The notes below the pieces were generated by a model, which saw nothing but the letters and a program-made list of their open reading frames with translations, was not told the DNA's origin and made no database searches. The translations under genes were made by a program, and so were the position numbers. Below, piece after piece: positions 12,838-24,106 of a DNA stretch of 64,000 nucleotides (position 1 is the stretch's first letter; every line of letters starts with the position of its first letter). This stretch comes from Nematostella vectensis (Eukaryota; Cnidaria; Anthozoa; Actiniaria; Edwardsiidae), in the NCBI RefSeq assembly GCF_932526225.1, contig NC_064040.1:9014865-9078864 (forward strand), in the 5' to 3' direction.

Positions 12838-13022
12838 AAAGCCTGGCACATAAACCTTTGGTTGTTTCATCAGAAAAGCAGGCGCAGAAAGCTTGGAAAA
12901 ATATAAAGGACATATAAAGCCTGGCACAAATACCGTTGGTTGTCAAAGAAAAATCAGAAGAAAAAAAAAACACACACAAAAAGCCAGGCAAAGGCAGACA
13001 TAACAATTATGGCAGACCTACC
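12838..13022. repeat. Decayed repeats of the exon A splice donor
   Basis: The plus-strand pattern GCCTGGCACAnAnACC(T/G)TTGGTTG occurs at about 12841 and 12919, and again as the real exon end near 13011-13030. It therefore repeats the last coding bases and donor of exon A every 80-90 bp into the intron. The same arrangement is present in the mate block near 56339-56530. Confidence 0.7.
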
Positions 13023-13249
13023 TTTGGTTGTTAAAGTGAAGTCCAACAGTAAGACTTTGTGCAGCCGGTTATTAAATAAAAGGCATTGAAAGAATCCTCC
13101 TTCCTTAAAAGCTCTGTTATCCCTTACGCCCTCCCACTTATTTCCAATAAGCCTCGTTTCTCTGTTTAGCCCATCTCCTTGCCTTGAATAAATATAACCA
13201 CACTCTCCTGATATAACTCGACATGTTTTCAAGAGTACCCGAGATCTTG
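13022..13249 (-). CDS. Exon A of cysteine-rich protein gene, copy 1
   Basis: A 228-nt phase 1-1 exon between acceptor TTTTTAACCAG and donor GTAGGTCTG, open throughout. It encodes about 75 residues including CRVISGECGYIYSRQGDG and FFQCLLFNNRLHK. The same exon recurs at 56520-56747 with conserved frame and splice sites. Its downstream partners would lie below 11.6 kb, where none is seen, so this copy may be orphaned. The family is not recognised; a secreted disulfide-rich (PAN-like) fold is only a guess. Confidence 0.6.
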
Positions 13250-13583
13250 CTGGTTAAAAACTTTAAATGTCTTTGTTAACGTTGAGCATAATTTGTGTCC
13301 AAAACTGAAAACAAATTTTTGGAAATAAGACCCCTTTCTAAATTAGGCCTCCCTCTTCAATACATAAACAAGGTCCAGGGGCTTATTTAGCTTTAAAGGT
13401 ACTGACTGCAATGCAATGTGAAGCATCTGTTTTAGTGTATCTTAGTGCCAACTTTTGGCGTCAATTTAGCATATCGAATTACACCCCAGTCTAAGAGTAA
13501 GAGAAGAAAAATGTTATTTTAACGATCAGTTATAACAAAAGCACATAGTGCACTAAACAGGGCTAAAGCTAGTACAGCGGCAA

Positions 13584-14160
13584 GGGGGGGGGCACATAAT
13601 AATAATCGCAATAATAATAATAATCGCAATAATAATAATAATTGATAATCGCAAGTGGAGCCGTACCATTAAAAAAACGCGAGATTAATTTTCGCAGAAA
13701 AAAAATTGAATTTAAGTATACAAGCGAAAATTAGGCTGAATAATTTATATCTACAGAAATGGTATAATTTACACCAGTTATCTTTTTGTTGCTCCGACAA
13801 AGGGCTACTATAACATCAGCCAAACTGTACCTTACCTTGGGCTCGGTTGCCCATTAGGATTTATCTTCCGTTTGATCCTATCGCGTGCTGCTGTTATACT
13901 ATCCAGTATTTCAATACTCAATCCTGTCTCTAATCTCCCCCTTTCCACCGACCGCCTCCAAGTTGTCCAGGGTCCTCTACTTTTTTTACCGTCAGGTTTT
14001 CATGTGAGTGTGGTCGATATTTTTGCCGGCAGATCCTGTGCGGATGATGCCATAACTTCTCTTTCAACACTGGTACACATTTCCCTTTTGGGATGGGGAG
14101 CGGGGTAGGCTTTTATTAGAAAGCCAATAGGTATAGAGCAGTCTTTATTCGGCGGGATCT
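13584..14160. other. Intergenic/intronic repeat DNA between blocks
   Basis: It contains a G-run, an (AATAATAATAATCGC)-type simple repeat (13600-13655) and sequence related to 44101-44240. From about 13937 on it matches copies 2 and 3. No gene is seen. Confidence 0.6.
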
Positions 14161-14179
14161 CATGGCGGGATCGTATTTC

Positions 14180-14893
14180 TATGTCTACGTCTTAGTCCAT
14201 GTCCCTGTCCGTGTCCATGCCCATGTCTACGTCTATGTCTACGTCCATGTCTATGTCTATGTCTATGTCTACGTCCATGTCTATGTCTATGTCTACGTCT
14301 ATGTCTACGTCCATGTCTATGTCTATGTCTGTCTACGTCTACGTCTATGTCTATGTCTACGTCTATGTCTATGTCTACGTCCATGTGTATGTCTACATCC
14401 ATGTCTATGTCTATGTCTACGTCCATGTTTATGTCTACGTCCACGTTTATGTCTACGTCCATGTCTATGTCTACGTCCATGTCTATGTCTACGTCCATGT
14501 CCATGTCCATGTCCATGTCCATGTCCATGTCCATGTCCATGTCCATGTCCATGTCCATGTCTATGTCTATGTCTACGTCTACGTCTATGTCTACGTCTAT
14601 GTCTATGTCTACGTCCATGTCTATGTCTATGTCTACGTCTATGTCTACATCTATGTCTATGTCTACGTCCATGTCTATGTCTACGTCCATGTCTACGTCT
14701 ATGTCCATGTATGTGTCCATGTCTACGTCTACGTCTACGTCTATGTCTATGTCTACGTCCATGTCTATGTCTATGTCTACGTCTACGTCTATGTCTACAT
14801 CTATGTCTATGTCTACGTCCATGTCTATGTCTATGTCCATGTCTACGTCTATGTCTATGTCTACGTCCATGTCTACGTCTATGTCTACGTCTG
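14180..14893. repeat. Hexamer satellite (ATGTCT/ACGTCT/ATGTCC)n, copy 1
   Basis: About 119 tandem hexamers of the form (A)(T/C)GTC(T/C). Homologous arrays sit at the same place in copies 2 (45330-46022) and 3 (58150-58518). Because all units are six bases, several frames stay open on both strands, giving false Met-Ser, Val-Tyr, Asp-Val and Arg-His proteins. It lies 3' of the terminal exon D of the cysteine-rich gene, beyond its poly(A) signal. Confidence 0.97.
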
Positions 14894-15119
14894 TCAGTAT
14901 ATTTGTTATCTGCACATTTCAAGTATGTACTTCTATGTTCTATTAGTCGGCACTCAGTGTTAAGATATAGGGAATCAATAAGGCAATTGAGATTTATTAC
15001 ATTTTTGTTAAGGGATACAGAAATCACAAGGGACAAAACCCTGCTAGTTCGAGTATGAGATGTGAACGTACAACGTACAACGTTGTCGGCGTCAAACTTA
15101 TTCGATACGTGAACGATCC

Positions 15120-15299
15120 TTAGAGCGCCACGGCTCGACAGCAGCAGTAGTTGGGTCCACAGCCCACCACGGTACACGAGTGATGCCTGAAGACAGCCAG
15201 GCCAAGCTTACGAGAGTCCGTGTAGTTGTCATAGTTATCAGCCAGGGAGGGCTGTCTCTTGTATACATGGAGGGACTCGGTACAGTTCCAGGTTAATTG
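15120..15299 (-). CDS. Terminal exon D of cysteine-rich gene, copy 1
   Basis: A phase-0 acceptor (AAGTTCAG) opens a 60-codon frame that ends in TAA. The product begins QLTWNCTESLHVYKRQP and ends CGPNYCCCRAVAL. An AATAAA signal lies 122 bp downstream (complement of 14993-14998). All three copies keep this frame and the stop, and differ only at a few codons (for example NCT versus TCT and NYDN versus NYDD), which suggests coding constraint or recent duplication. Confidence 0.7.
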   Translation of the reverse strand, partial: QLTWNCTESLHVYKRQPSLADNYDNYTDSRKLGLAVFRHHSCTVVGCGPNYCCCRAVAL

Positions 15300-15574
15300 C
15301 TGAACTTCTTTAGGGCCCTAAGATGTTAGTTTAACCAAGTCACTAGGGTCGTACGTAATAAGGAACAATGTCAACACCTGTCACCGATGCTTGTGACTAA
15401 AACTGTTAATTACTCACTTCCACTTAGTACTAAACTCTTAGACACTCAGCAGCATATCAAGGTCACCCACTACGAACTGTAACCAAACCCCAACCCATTA
15501 CCCTTATTACTTTAATTTCCAGAGACACAATCATATCGTGAGGTTCGCGATTCTTAAAACATCCTTAGCTATTC

Positions 15575-15870
15575 ATTGTTACCCACTGCCAAATCCATGT
15601 CACCCACTACCAACTTCATGTCACCCACTTCCAACTTGATGACACCAACTGCCAACTTCATAAAACCAACCGTCAACTCCATGTCACCCACTGCCAACTT
15701 CATGCACCCACTGCCAACTTCACGTCACCAAATGCCAACTTAATGTCCCCGGCTACAAACTTCATGTCACCCACTGTCAACTTTATGTCACCCACTTATA
15801 ACTTCATGTCACCTACTGTCAACTTTGTCATCCACTACCAACTTCATGACACTTACTGCAAACTGTTTAC
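15575..15870. repeat. About 21-bp repeat (CACCCACTGCCAACTTCATGT), copy 1
   Basis: A dozen or so imperfect units in the intron between exons D and C of the cysteine-rich gene. The homologous arrays are at 46700-46970 and 59205-59515, with different unit numbers, so the array has kept changing since the block duplicated. Confidence 0.9.
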
Positions 15871-15999
15871 TCTCTGCTATGACCTCTTTTCCTCTCCACT
15901 GCTTCACTTCGCCCTCCCTGTCTTTATTACTTTATGCTATAGCGCCCCTCCCCGCTCCCATATATCTGACAATTTGTCCCTCATTATCCTATAACTGAC

Positions 16000-16184
16000 C
16001 TGTTCTCGTAGCTTGGGGTCTGTGCAGATTTTACGGCAGTCGTCCTTGTCTCCACATGTCCTCCGTACGGCGTATATCAGCCCTGGGCCGTCTGCTGGGA
16101 TTGCTGAACAGATAGACATCGCTATCTCGTCCAGGTAGTTATAGAAATACGACCGGAAACCACGCCGGTGTCGCTCCAGCATTG
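16000..16184 (-). CDS. Exon C of cysteine-rich gene, copy 1
   Basis: A 185-nt exon with a phase-1 acceptor (CTCTATCAAAG) and phase-0 donor (GTCAGTTAT). It encodes a segment with SICSAIPADGPGLIYAVRR and TCGDKDDCRKICTDPKLREQ, four cysteines in all. The donor phase matches exon D. Its acceptor phase matches exon A but not exon B. Family unknown; probably a secreted disulfide-rich domain. Confidence 0.65.
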
Positions 16185-16700
16185 CTTTGATAGAGGATAT
16201 AGGACGTCATAATAGATAAAATGGGAGTTGTAAAAGAGAGGTCACAAAACCAAAAGGACACAGGTGATTATCTTTTTCTTTTTCCTTTACAATTTAATCT
16301 TTTCCAAGAGAAAAGTCGTGACGTAAAACATCATACTACTTGGTGACTTATTTTCAAGCTTATTTGACTAAAACTCTCGTAAAAGATAAATAATGTGGGA
16401 TATCCCCGCCATAACAGACAGAAAAATACAGCAAAAATGTTATACAAGAAACATAGACTCTACAAGAAACAAACTCTACAACATCTTACAAACTTTTCGC
16501 TAACAAGGACGCCTTCGGAAAAAACTTGTGAAAATGCAATACAAAGAAATTGACTGAAGTTAAAAAGCATTGAGAATTATTATTTAGTGCTTTATTTCCC
16601 GGCGTTTTCATAGCCCCAATAAGCAAACAAACTGATCGATAACGCATGGGCCACTGGACACGTTAACATACAATAGTAATGAACCAACAGTGTTGTTTAC

Positions 16701-16879
16701 CTTTCTCCCCTCTGGCCAAATATGGTATAAGCAAAAGCAACGAGAGTTTTTGCCAACAGACTCGCATTCTAGCTTGCAGAGATCCGTGTTGTTGTGGAGT
16801 GATTTGTGAGGAAGGAACACGCTGGTGACGCCCAGAACAGAGTATGCTCTAACAAGCCACTTGGAAACTAAAAGGGTAC
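16701..16879 (-). CDS. Exon B of cysteine-rich gene, copy 1
   Basis: A 179-nt exon with a phase-1 acceptor (CAAAACAG) and phase-0 donor (GTAAACAAC). It encodes about 59 residues including SLHNNTDLCKLECESVGKN and a CFCLYHIWPEG tail. The phases allow A-B-D splicing. Conserved at 47815-47993 and 60377-60555. Confidence 0.6.
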
Positions 16880-17068
16880 CTGTTTTGGCAGACAAACTAA
16901 CGAAGGTAAATAGAAACAAGCAAAGCTACAATTCCTAACAAGCAATATTAAGTGAAACTTTCATTAATCAAATTCTCTTATTATTAACAATCACTGAATT
17001 TGATATACAATTGCCACAGGCAAAATGTAAGCGAAAGCAGAAAAAAATACATCGAGTAAACCTGCATC

Positions 17069-17072
<4 letters not shown>

Positions 17073-17102
<30 letters not shown>

Positions 17103-17128
17103 TAATAATAATGATGATGATGATGATA

Positions 17129-17211
<83 letters not shown>

Positions 17212-17219
17212 AATAATAA
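17073..17219. repeat. (AAT)n(GAT)n microsatellite tail of LINE copy 1
   Basis: AAT repeats followed by a long GAT run. In copy 2 the same tail is AAT with AAC interruptions (48187-48365). It marks the 3' end of the retrotransposon. The poly-Asn/Asp and poly-Ile frames across it are artefacts. Confidence 0.95.
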
Positions 17220-19855
17220 TATCTTTATTAAAAATAATCCCGACAGACAGACGTGGCGGGTTACAAACCATTAACTACTTATATACTTCTCTACTAAATA
17301 AGGTTAAAAAGACATCTATTTACAAAACAGCGTTTGAAAAGCTCAGTCTTTACTTGCGGCAAGATAAAATCATGTCCCCTTTTCCTCAGGCTGCGGGTTT
17401 TCCGTTTCGGCAGCATGCAACTCGGGCAGTGGTTGTCATCTGATGTTATCCTCCCCCATAGTTTGACGTCCCTATCTCTGATTATTTTTGCAATTGGTGT
17501 GTACCTGGTTGTGTACTCGTATCTAGCAGCACGCTTACAAAAACGATCGACTTGCAATAAATACTTGCTGTCGTATGCACAGGCCCAGACTTCAATAGTA
17601 TAATAGAACAGGGACATAATGAGACTGTCAAACAAAAGAGTGAGTTTTTGCATGGTGTATCCGTAAAATTTACAAACTCTTAAAATGTATAACCTACTGC
17701 TGGCCTTAGAAATCATTTGTTCAAAATGAGTGTCCCAATTACATGGTTGTTCATTGAACGTCACGCCTAGTAATTTAAGTTCCTCTTTCCTACTTATGTC
17801 TGGTTCAGGTTCTGGAATGGGCTTCTTTGTCCTCCCCTGACTACTATTTCCCATGTTTTGGAGAGATTTAGCGTCATTCGATTTTCCTTTGACCAATTCT
17901 TGATATTCTGAACTTCAACTGAAGATAAATCAGCAGCGTTATGTCGTTGAGAAATGCTCAGCGTGATGTCATCGGCGTACTTAACCAAGAGTATCTTACT
18001 AGGGTTGACCGGGATAATGTCGTTCACCATAATTGAAAACAAGACAGGTCCCAACACAGGCCCTTGAGGAACACCTCTGTCGATCTCGACAAACTTCGTT
18101 GACACTCCATCCACCACCACTCTTTTTACGGTTACCCAAAAAGCTAACAATCCAGTTAATGACATAAGAATTAATATCATAGCACTTTAGCTTTCTGCAT
18201 ACTATCTCATGGAAAACAGAGTCGAAGGCCTTGCTAAAATCAAAAGAAAATACTCTGACGAAGCCAACGTCCGTGTCTAACCAGTTTAGCCAATAGTGCT
18301 GACACTTAAGCAAGGCCATGGTGGTATTGTGGCATTGCTTATAGGCAAACTGATCAGATCGTATTTGTGAGTTCAGAGCAGATGACACTTCTTGTTTGCA
18401 GACCAGCCTTTCGAAGATTCTCATTATGATGTTAGTCAATGATATAGGAAGTAACTGATTGCATTCGTGCAATGGCGATTCTTTGGAAAAGGGTGTCACG
18501 TTAGCTAGTTTTCACAGAGAAGGGACCATTTGATGTTTAAGAGAGCTGTGGAGATTTTGGTAATGACAGGTGCCAGGTGATGGCCATAATCTCGCCAGAG
18601 CCAATATGGGAACTCATCAGGCCCAGAAGCAGTTCTCTTTTGATGAATTAAGAGATTTGTTACTGCGTGCTCGTCGATAGAAGGGACTTTGCAACCCTCA
18701 GGTACCGGCACTAGCGCCGGAGCTTTATATTCATCATCCGTGCTAATGGCCTGGAAATAGGTGTTAATTTCATCAGGCTGTAACACCATACTAACAGGAG
18801 TCCCCTGCGATTTCCTTCCCGTAATCCTATTCGCTACGTCCCACCACCCCTTGGAGCCCCTAGAGTGTTCCTTGTTTTCATTCTGAACAGACATCACCTG
18901 GTTCATGCGGATTAATTTATTAATCCTTTCTTGGCGTATGGTGTTCTCAGCCTCGCTGCGAACCGTGAAGACTTGTTCCTGATGTTACAGAGATGTTTGA
19001 CCAAGGGCGACATATAGCGTGGTTCTCTGGATGACATTTTGACCTTGATACAGGGGAAGCTTTGATCAAACAAATTCCACAATCTGTCATTCAAAAGTTC
19101 GTACGCATTCCTCAGGATTCTCAAAGTTGAAATCTTCAGCCCACTTCAGCTTTGAGATCTCTAATTTCGAGTCCATAGCAACCTTCCTATGGTCACGCGT
19201 GTCCCTGAGGCTGACATATTTTCTGCTGGGTTTAACAGGGGCCAATGGCGGTACAGTGACTACAAGATGGTCGGATCTTACAAGACCTTTGTTCACTAAG
19301 CCATGTTTCCATAGGAAAGGATAATTAGTGAGAAAGACATCCAGAATACGTTCTCCCCTGGTGGGGACCTTGACCATTTGGTGTAATGCATGTTGACGCG
19401 TAAACTCACTAATGTTCAACTGATTTATATCACCAGCTATGATGATCTTAGCATTAGCGTTCTCCAGTAAAATCTGGTCACACTTATCAGACATGAAGTC
19501 AAGTAATTCAGCTGCATCATAGACTGGGTTTGGAGGGTGGTATATACTAGCCGCATAAAATTCCGAGTTTGGTGTTGTTATTATGCACCAAATAGTCTCA
19601 GATTCGAAACTAGCAGCTACATTGAGCACTGATCTTCCAATCATTTCGGCAGATGATTGCATTCCCTCCACCAGCTCTGAGATCCGCTGGGTCCTTCCTC
19701 ACCATCACATAATCATCAGGGCAGATCAAGTGCATAGAATCTTTTTATTCAACCATGACTCAGAGACGAAGCATATGTCGATCTTATTTGAGCACAGGTA
19801 GCCCAGGCAACGGTTTCGAAGCTTGTTCTTAGCTTGGAATCGGCTGTTATTCGTA

Positions 19856-19863
19856 GAGGTTAA
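19856..19863. other. Target-site duplication, left copy (GAGGTTAA)
   Basis: GAGGTTAA precedes the left repeat and recurs at 39446-39453. If the G at 39446 belongs to the right repeat, the duplication is 7 bp (AGGTTAA). The single-copy empty site is at 50972-50979. Confidence 0.9.
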
Positions 19864-19953
19864 CAACATGGTCTCGAGAATGAATTAACGATTATCCTTA
19901 AATGTTATTTGACCACTGAATTAATGATAGTCATTAATTCATTGTCATGCGCA
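19864..19953 (+). repeat. Left 90-bp terminal inverted repeat
   Basis: It matches the reverse complement of 39357-39446 at all 90 positions; the next base inward differs. It contains a subterminal palindrome at 19917-19941 (arms TGAATTAATGA and TCATTAATTCA around TAG), a plausible transposase-binding or hairpin site. Confidence 0.97.
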
Positions 19954-19995
19954 AGGCGCGGATGCTAAGGTGTTGTTGATCACATGGTTGACTAC

Positions 19996-20400
19996 TCAAG
20001 CATTCAATTGCAAGCATTGAAGCAAGCGAGGATGACTGGTAAGCGAGGTCGATACCTTTTGAAATACTTGGCTTAAAACGATTTGTTTTGTCAATTGTTC
20101 ATTGAGCGTGAAATTTTTATTCAAATATTTGATCTCTCGTTTTGACAAACTTCGATTTCGTAGTTCAAATGCGGGAAAAGTATAAAGAAATCCTGATCGA
20201 TAAGTACGATGATCTATCACGTGTGGAATGCTTCGATCGTTCAACGTGATCCGAAATATTTCTGAAATAAGCTTACAAAAGCAATGGAGCATATTAGCTA
20301 CCATGCGATAATACTCTCGTCCATGGTCCCCATACAGCTGCTTTAGTTCAAGAAGAAAGGTTCCCAAGTCAAAGTTGTTTGCACGTCTAAACCATCCCTG
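19996..20400 (-). CDS. Hypothetical exon next to the left transposon end
   Basis: An open frame of about 130 codons ends in a stop at 19996, with a possible acceptor (AATGTAACAG) near 20400. The product has ordinary composition (GDHGREYYRMVANMLHCFC, FELRNRSLSKREIKYLNK). No domain is recognised and no upstream exon was found. It could be the last exon of a further cargo gene, or chance. Confidence 0.3.
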   Translation of the reverse strand, partial: QGWFRRANNFDLGTFLLELKQLYGDHGREYYRMVANMLHCFCKLISEIFRITLNDRSIPHVIDHRTYRSGFLYTFPAFELRNRSLSKREIKYLNKNFTLNEQLTKQIVLSQVFQKVSTSLTSHPRLLQCLQLNA

Positions 20401-21283
20401 TTACATTATCTTCGGCTGCTAAACTGTTATAGCCAAGTTGGCTTAAATATGCGTACCAAATGTACTAATATGTTATTATAAACCAAATATATATTCCGAA
20501 TACCATGCTTTCTATCAGCGCTATTTTATAATTCAGGATAAATTGCAGGAGTGATATTAGACATCTATTTAGATACTTCATCCATCCTTATGCAGGACTC
20601 CCGGATATTGTGATATTATCAGATACTTTCTAATCAGATGCTATTAGATATCCATTTAAAGATACCCTCAAGCTCCTCCTCTATGCGGGACCCCACGAAC
20701 TCGATATATACACAGAATATATAAAAATATAGATTTTTTTAGTGATATGTTATGAAATTCTGTTTATGGTAATGTTATGCTTACTTTACAGGCCATGCAA
20801 ACTTTACAGGCCATGCAAAAAAAACCTTTAATATATTGTAACACATTTTATTACTTTTTTATTAAAAGACAAACCACAGACACCAAACAAGAAGATAGTA
20901 CCGCGGCTTAAGGTATGACATACAGTGTTTGACTCAATAAGAAAGTCTCATCTTTTTTATAATTTATCATGTTTATAATACTGTATTAATAGTTACTGCT
21001 AGTCTTCTATGCATCATGTTTGTGAAATTAATTACGCTAAAGATTGAAAATTGCTGCTCTTTTTTCTCCAGGTATGCGCATAGAGTGATGGGATAGCCTC
21101 TATTGTAACATGGAAAGCAGACATTGTCCTGAGCATTATCTGCTTTACATGTCACAATGGTGGCCATTGTATTGAAGCGGATTGTCTCCAATTGATTCTG
21201 TGTGCATACCTGGATAAAAAAGAGCTTTGTTCTTAGTTGTATGATAATTTATTTTATTAAAATTTCTGTTTTTATTACCATAG
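20401..21283. other. No assignable gene; 5' exon(s) of the cargo gene may lie here
   Basis: AT-rich. One minus-strand frame near 20973-21191 is cysteine-bearing (DNVCFPCYNRGYPITLC), but it has no supporting splice sites. Confidence 0.4.
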
Positions 21284-21863
21284 GCCTGTCCAGAATGTGG
21301 TACAAATTGTCCTACTGCATGTCGCAGCTGCAAAAATGAAAACTGCTCATACATTTTTGCAAAGAAGGTCAAGTCGAACCATGATGCTATTGAAAAGAAA
21401 GGGACAACCAACCCAACCAATCAGAAAGACATGATGTATTATAGGGTGTGTGATATTAACAATTACAATAAAATTTTTCATCTATTATACACCAAGTGTC
21501 AAAGTTCACGTTTTCTAGTATCTAATTTTGGTAGAGGGTGCATCACCTGAACTTGAAGAAATTTGACGGTTTCCCCAGGCAACAATGATGGCAACAGTAC
21601 AATTTAAGTACTGTGAATTAAACTAAACCGGAAGTCACACAACTTTTGCATTCATTCATGTCAATATTTACAAATGGTTTACATAGAGTTTGCTTTTTAT
21701 TCCCTCACATTTTGCATTCACATTGTGACACTTTCTATGATAATAAAGCTTTCATTGACTGGAACCTTGGGAAAGCATTGTTTTGTGTTAAAATAGGACA
21801 ACAAAACCTGCTGTTTCCCTCAGTCCCAGTCAATAAAGTGTTAATTAATAGGTTTTCTTAAAG

Positions 21864-22060
21864 GTGCCAGCTCAACCACACTGTGCACCATGTGCAGATA
21901 AACGTGTGTATGCAGAACCACCATATCGCATTTGGAACCTCTGTGTGTGAGCAAAAGAAGGGTAAGGTGCCAGCTCAACCACACTGTGCACCATGTGCAG
22001 ATAAACACATGTATGCAGAACCACCATATCGCATTTTAGCCCAAGATTTATGTCTGCAAG
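21864..22060 (+). repeat. Tandemly duplicated zinc-knuckle exon
   Basis: The segment starting GTGCCAGCTCAACCACACTG occurs at 21864 and again at 21967, 103 bp apart, with the first 41 bases identical. Both copies encode HCAPCADK(R/H)xYAEPPYRI. Only the first joins in phase to the next exon through a GTGTGA donor at 21945. Confidence 0.85.
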
Positions 22061-22330
22061 AATGGTCAAGGATTACATAATTAATAAGTTATCATTTTGC
22101 ATGACACAATAATAGCAATTAAGCGAATACATGCAGGCATGCACACTCAGCAGTCTTCAGATTATGTAATCAGTTTATTATGTTGCAGCTAAATGTAGTC
22201 TAATAATGTATCCTTAGACTATTGCACTGTCAGCTTAAATTTAAGTTCTGTCCCCTCAAGTCACATTCTTGGAGCATGTTTCAAATTTCATACTCTGGCC
22301 TCACAGCAGTGCATATTTATTTGATTCTAG

Positions 22331-22520
22331 GCAGACGTCCTGCATCAGAAACACCAAAATGACATTGTCATTTTGACATTTAAAAAACATGGTCTGGGCA
22401 CAACAGTAGAGTGCTATGGCACAGAAGGTGCCGGTGCAGCCTTTGTTGGGCACGAGGGGGAGAAGCCTGCCCATGAACTTGGGAAAATGGTTAAGAAAAT
22501 GTTTGAGACATTTATGGAAG
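22331..22520 (+). CDS. Cargo exon encoding uncharacterised domain, copy 1
   Basis: A 190-nt exon, acceptor TTTGATTCTAG, donor GTGAGACTA. It encodes about 63 residues: an amphipathic start, a hydrophobic strand NDIVILTFKKHG, a glycine-rich loop CYGTEGAGAAFVG and a basic-hydrophobic helix MVKKMFETFMEG. The helix-then-strand start is loosely reminiscent of the second half of a MADS-box, but that is weak. Paralogous to 25801-25990. Confidence 0.65.
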
Positions 22521-24106
22521 GTGAGACTAAGGACTGGGAGACCACAAAACATGGAACCCCTGGTCCATGTACCACCTCCTTGGACCACCCCTAAAACTGC
22601 CTAAAAGCTGAGACAAAATGAATTTGTGTGAATAAATCTGGCACATTAGAGACCCTAAATGTCTGATACAGTCCAATATTTAATATAACAGCAGTCTATG
22701 TGCCTCTACCGCCATCTTGGAACATTATCCACTAACCATTCCTAATGAAGGGTATAAGAGGAATATATGTTGTAGGGGTGTAAAGAATGTCCCCACCCCA
22801 ACCCATTCTCCCATATCCTTTATAAAGAGTTTGCTATTTGTTTTTCTCTTCTCACTTCAAACTTTTTTCATTTCTTACATAATTGATCTTGACACAATAT
22901 CAAAATTTGTGTCCGCTCCACTATTTTATCAAAGCATTATTTCCATTTTCAAGTTTTAGTTGCATTATTGAATTTACAGTAACAAAAATGTTTGGGTAAT
23001 TTTTAATGATGGCCGAAGTTGTTGAAAAAGGTTGTTTAAGCTTTGTTTTTTGTGTTTTATCATTGTCATTATTATTGTTATTCACACAACTGGCTTTCAA
23101 AATGCTATAAAAAATTAGTCACAAATATGACTGAAAATGTTGAGGAAAATGATCAGTTGTACAAGTGATCCATAAAAGTCCAATATCAAACCATGATTTA
23201 TGATACCACCCGATGTTTTTCTTATTTCAAGTGGAAAAATTTTCTTATGAAATGGGAAGGGTGTCAAAATCACACGAATTACCATAAGAACTATAACATG
23301 CACCCTTCTTGTTACTAACACCAATTTTCCTATCATTAGAGGCCGTTAGGACAACAACAATGCAATATCACTTTGCTTGACAAGCTAAGCTTGGTGAGTG
23401 TTTTTTTTATTTCACTTTTTTTGTTAGTTGAAAAATCAGGGAGCTATTTTTACTAGTTGCATGGGAAAGGTCAGAAAGTATACTGACCAAGAGTAACAGC
23501 CGAGATCAGTATTGTCAGATGCCCCTGTAGCAAAATGTCCTAAATCATATTTACTTTTATTTTACAGATCCTGGAAAGAGAGGAGCTCCCAAAAAGGTAT
23601 AATTTAAAATTTGTATAGGCGGATGCATTAAGATGTCTTTGTCTCATGCTGAAAAATACAATTAGGGGCATCTTTCACTGGATCTGGAAAGGAGCACCAC
23701 AAAGTTAACAAGACTCCAATCCAAATTTCAAACCTTTTGCCACCAAAATTCTCAGGTTTACTGAAGGGTGGTTAACACTAGTGACCTTGACTGCACTAAT
23801 CATTTGACTGCAGTGTTGTCCAGATGGAGTGGGGGCATAGCGTTTCTCAGTTTTGTTCAAGTCTAATCCTCCACCCTTCCCCAGGACCATGAGGGTAGGG
23901 GTTTCAATTGACTAGTGCATAATGGTATCAGATAGGCATCGTTTTGGCGTTCTCTCTTATACATTTCTTAAAAGATAGTAGAGGATTTAAAGTTAAAAAG
24001 TCCACTTTCTTTGTTGGTTTTCCAGCTAGTCTTCCAAAATTTTGCCATTTGTGAATATGTATAATCTGGTGTTTTCTCGACAAACGTGAAATAATTCCAA
24101 GCCCTT

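Larger units (their letters stand above)
11609..13583. repeat. Segmental duplication block A, copy 1 (mate 55101-57081)
   Basis: Nearly identical to 55101-57081 in the same orientation, with scattered substitutions and small indels. It begins at AGAGATAATGACGCAAATAA and ends at the GCGGCAA before a G-run. It contains exon A of the cysteine-rich gene. Copy 2 of the tandem block lacks this part. Confidence 0.95.
17071..19863 (-). pseudogene. Degenerate CR1/L2-like non-LTR retrotransposon, copy 1
   Basis: The minus strand holds, in order, an APE-type endonuclease (from about 19850; NKIDICFVSESWL, AKIIIAGDINQLN and RSDHLVV near 19240-19460), a linker, and a reverse transcriptase (FSFDFSKAFDSV near 18220, DRGVPQGPVLGPVLFSIM near 18060, KYADDITLS near 17970). 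The frame is broken in several places, for example near 19730, 19100, 18910, 18500 and 17850-18000, so it is dead. The 3' end is an (ATT)/(ATC) microsatellite tail (17073-17219), as in CR1/L2-type elements. Copy 2 at 48187-50971 shares several of the same breaks, so the pair arose by block duplication and not by two insertions. Confidence 0.9.

Noticed and set aside
14160-15058. Several overlapping 200-300 codon frames (Met-Ser, Val-Tyr, Asp-Val, Arg-His repeats), also at 45336-46221 and 58038-58718
   Set aside because: Pure consequence of a six-base repeat unit; all frames stay open and none has a plausible start or function.
17011-17274. Poly-Asn/Asp and poly-Ile proteins
   Set aside because: They are translations of the LINE's trinucleotide tail.
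17071-19863. Two independent LINE insertions (17-20 kb and 48-51 kb)
   Set aside because: Flanking DNA and several frame breaks are shared, so one dead element was duplicated with its surroundings.
22331-22520. Naming the cargo domain a MADS-box
   Set aside because: Only a loose helix-strand resemblance; the basic DNA-binding N-terminal half of a MADS domain is not seen.
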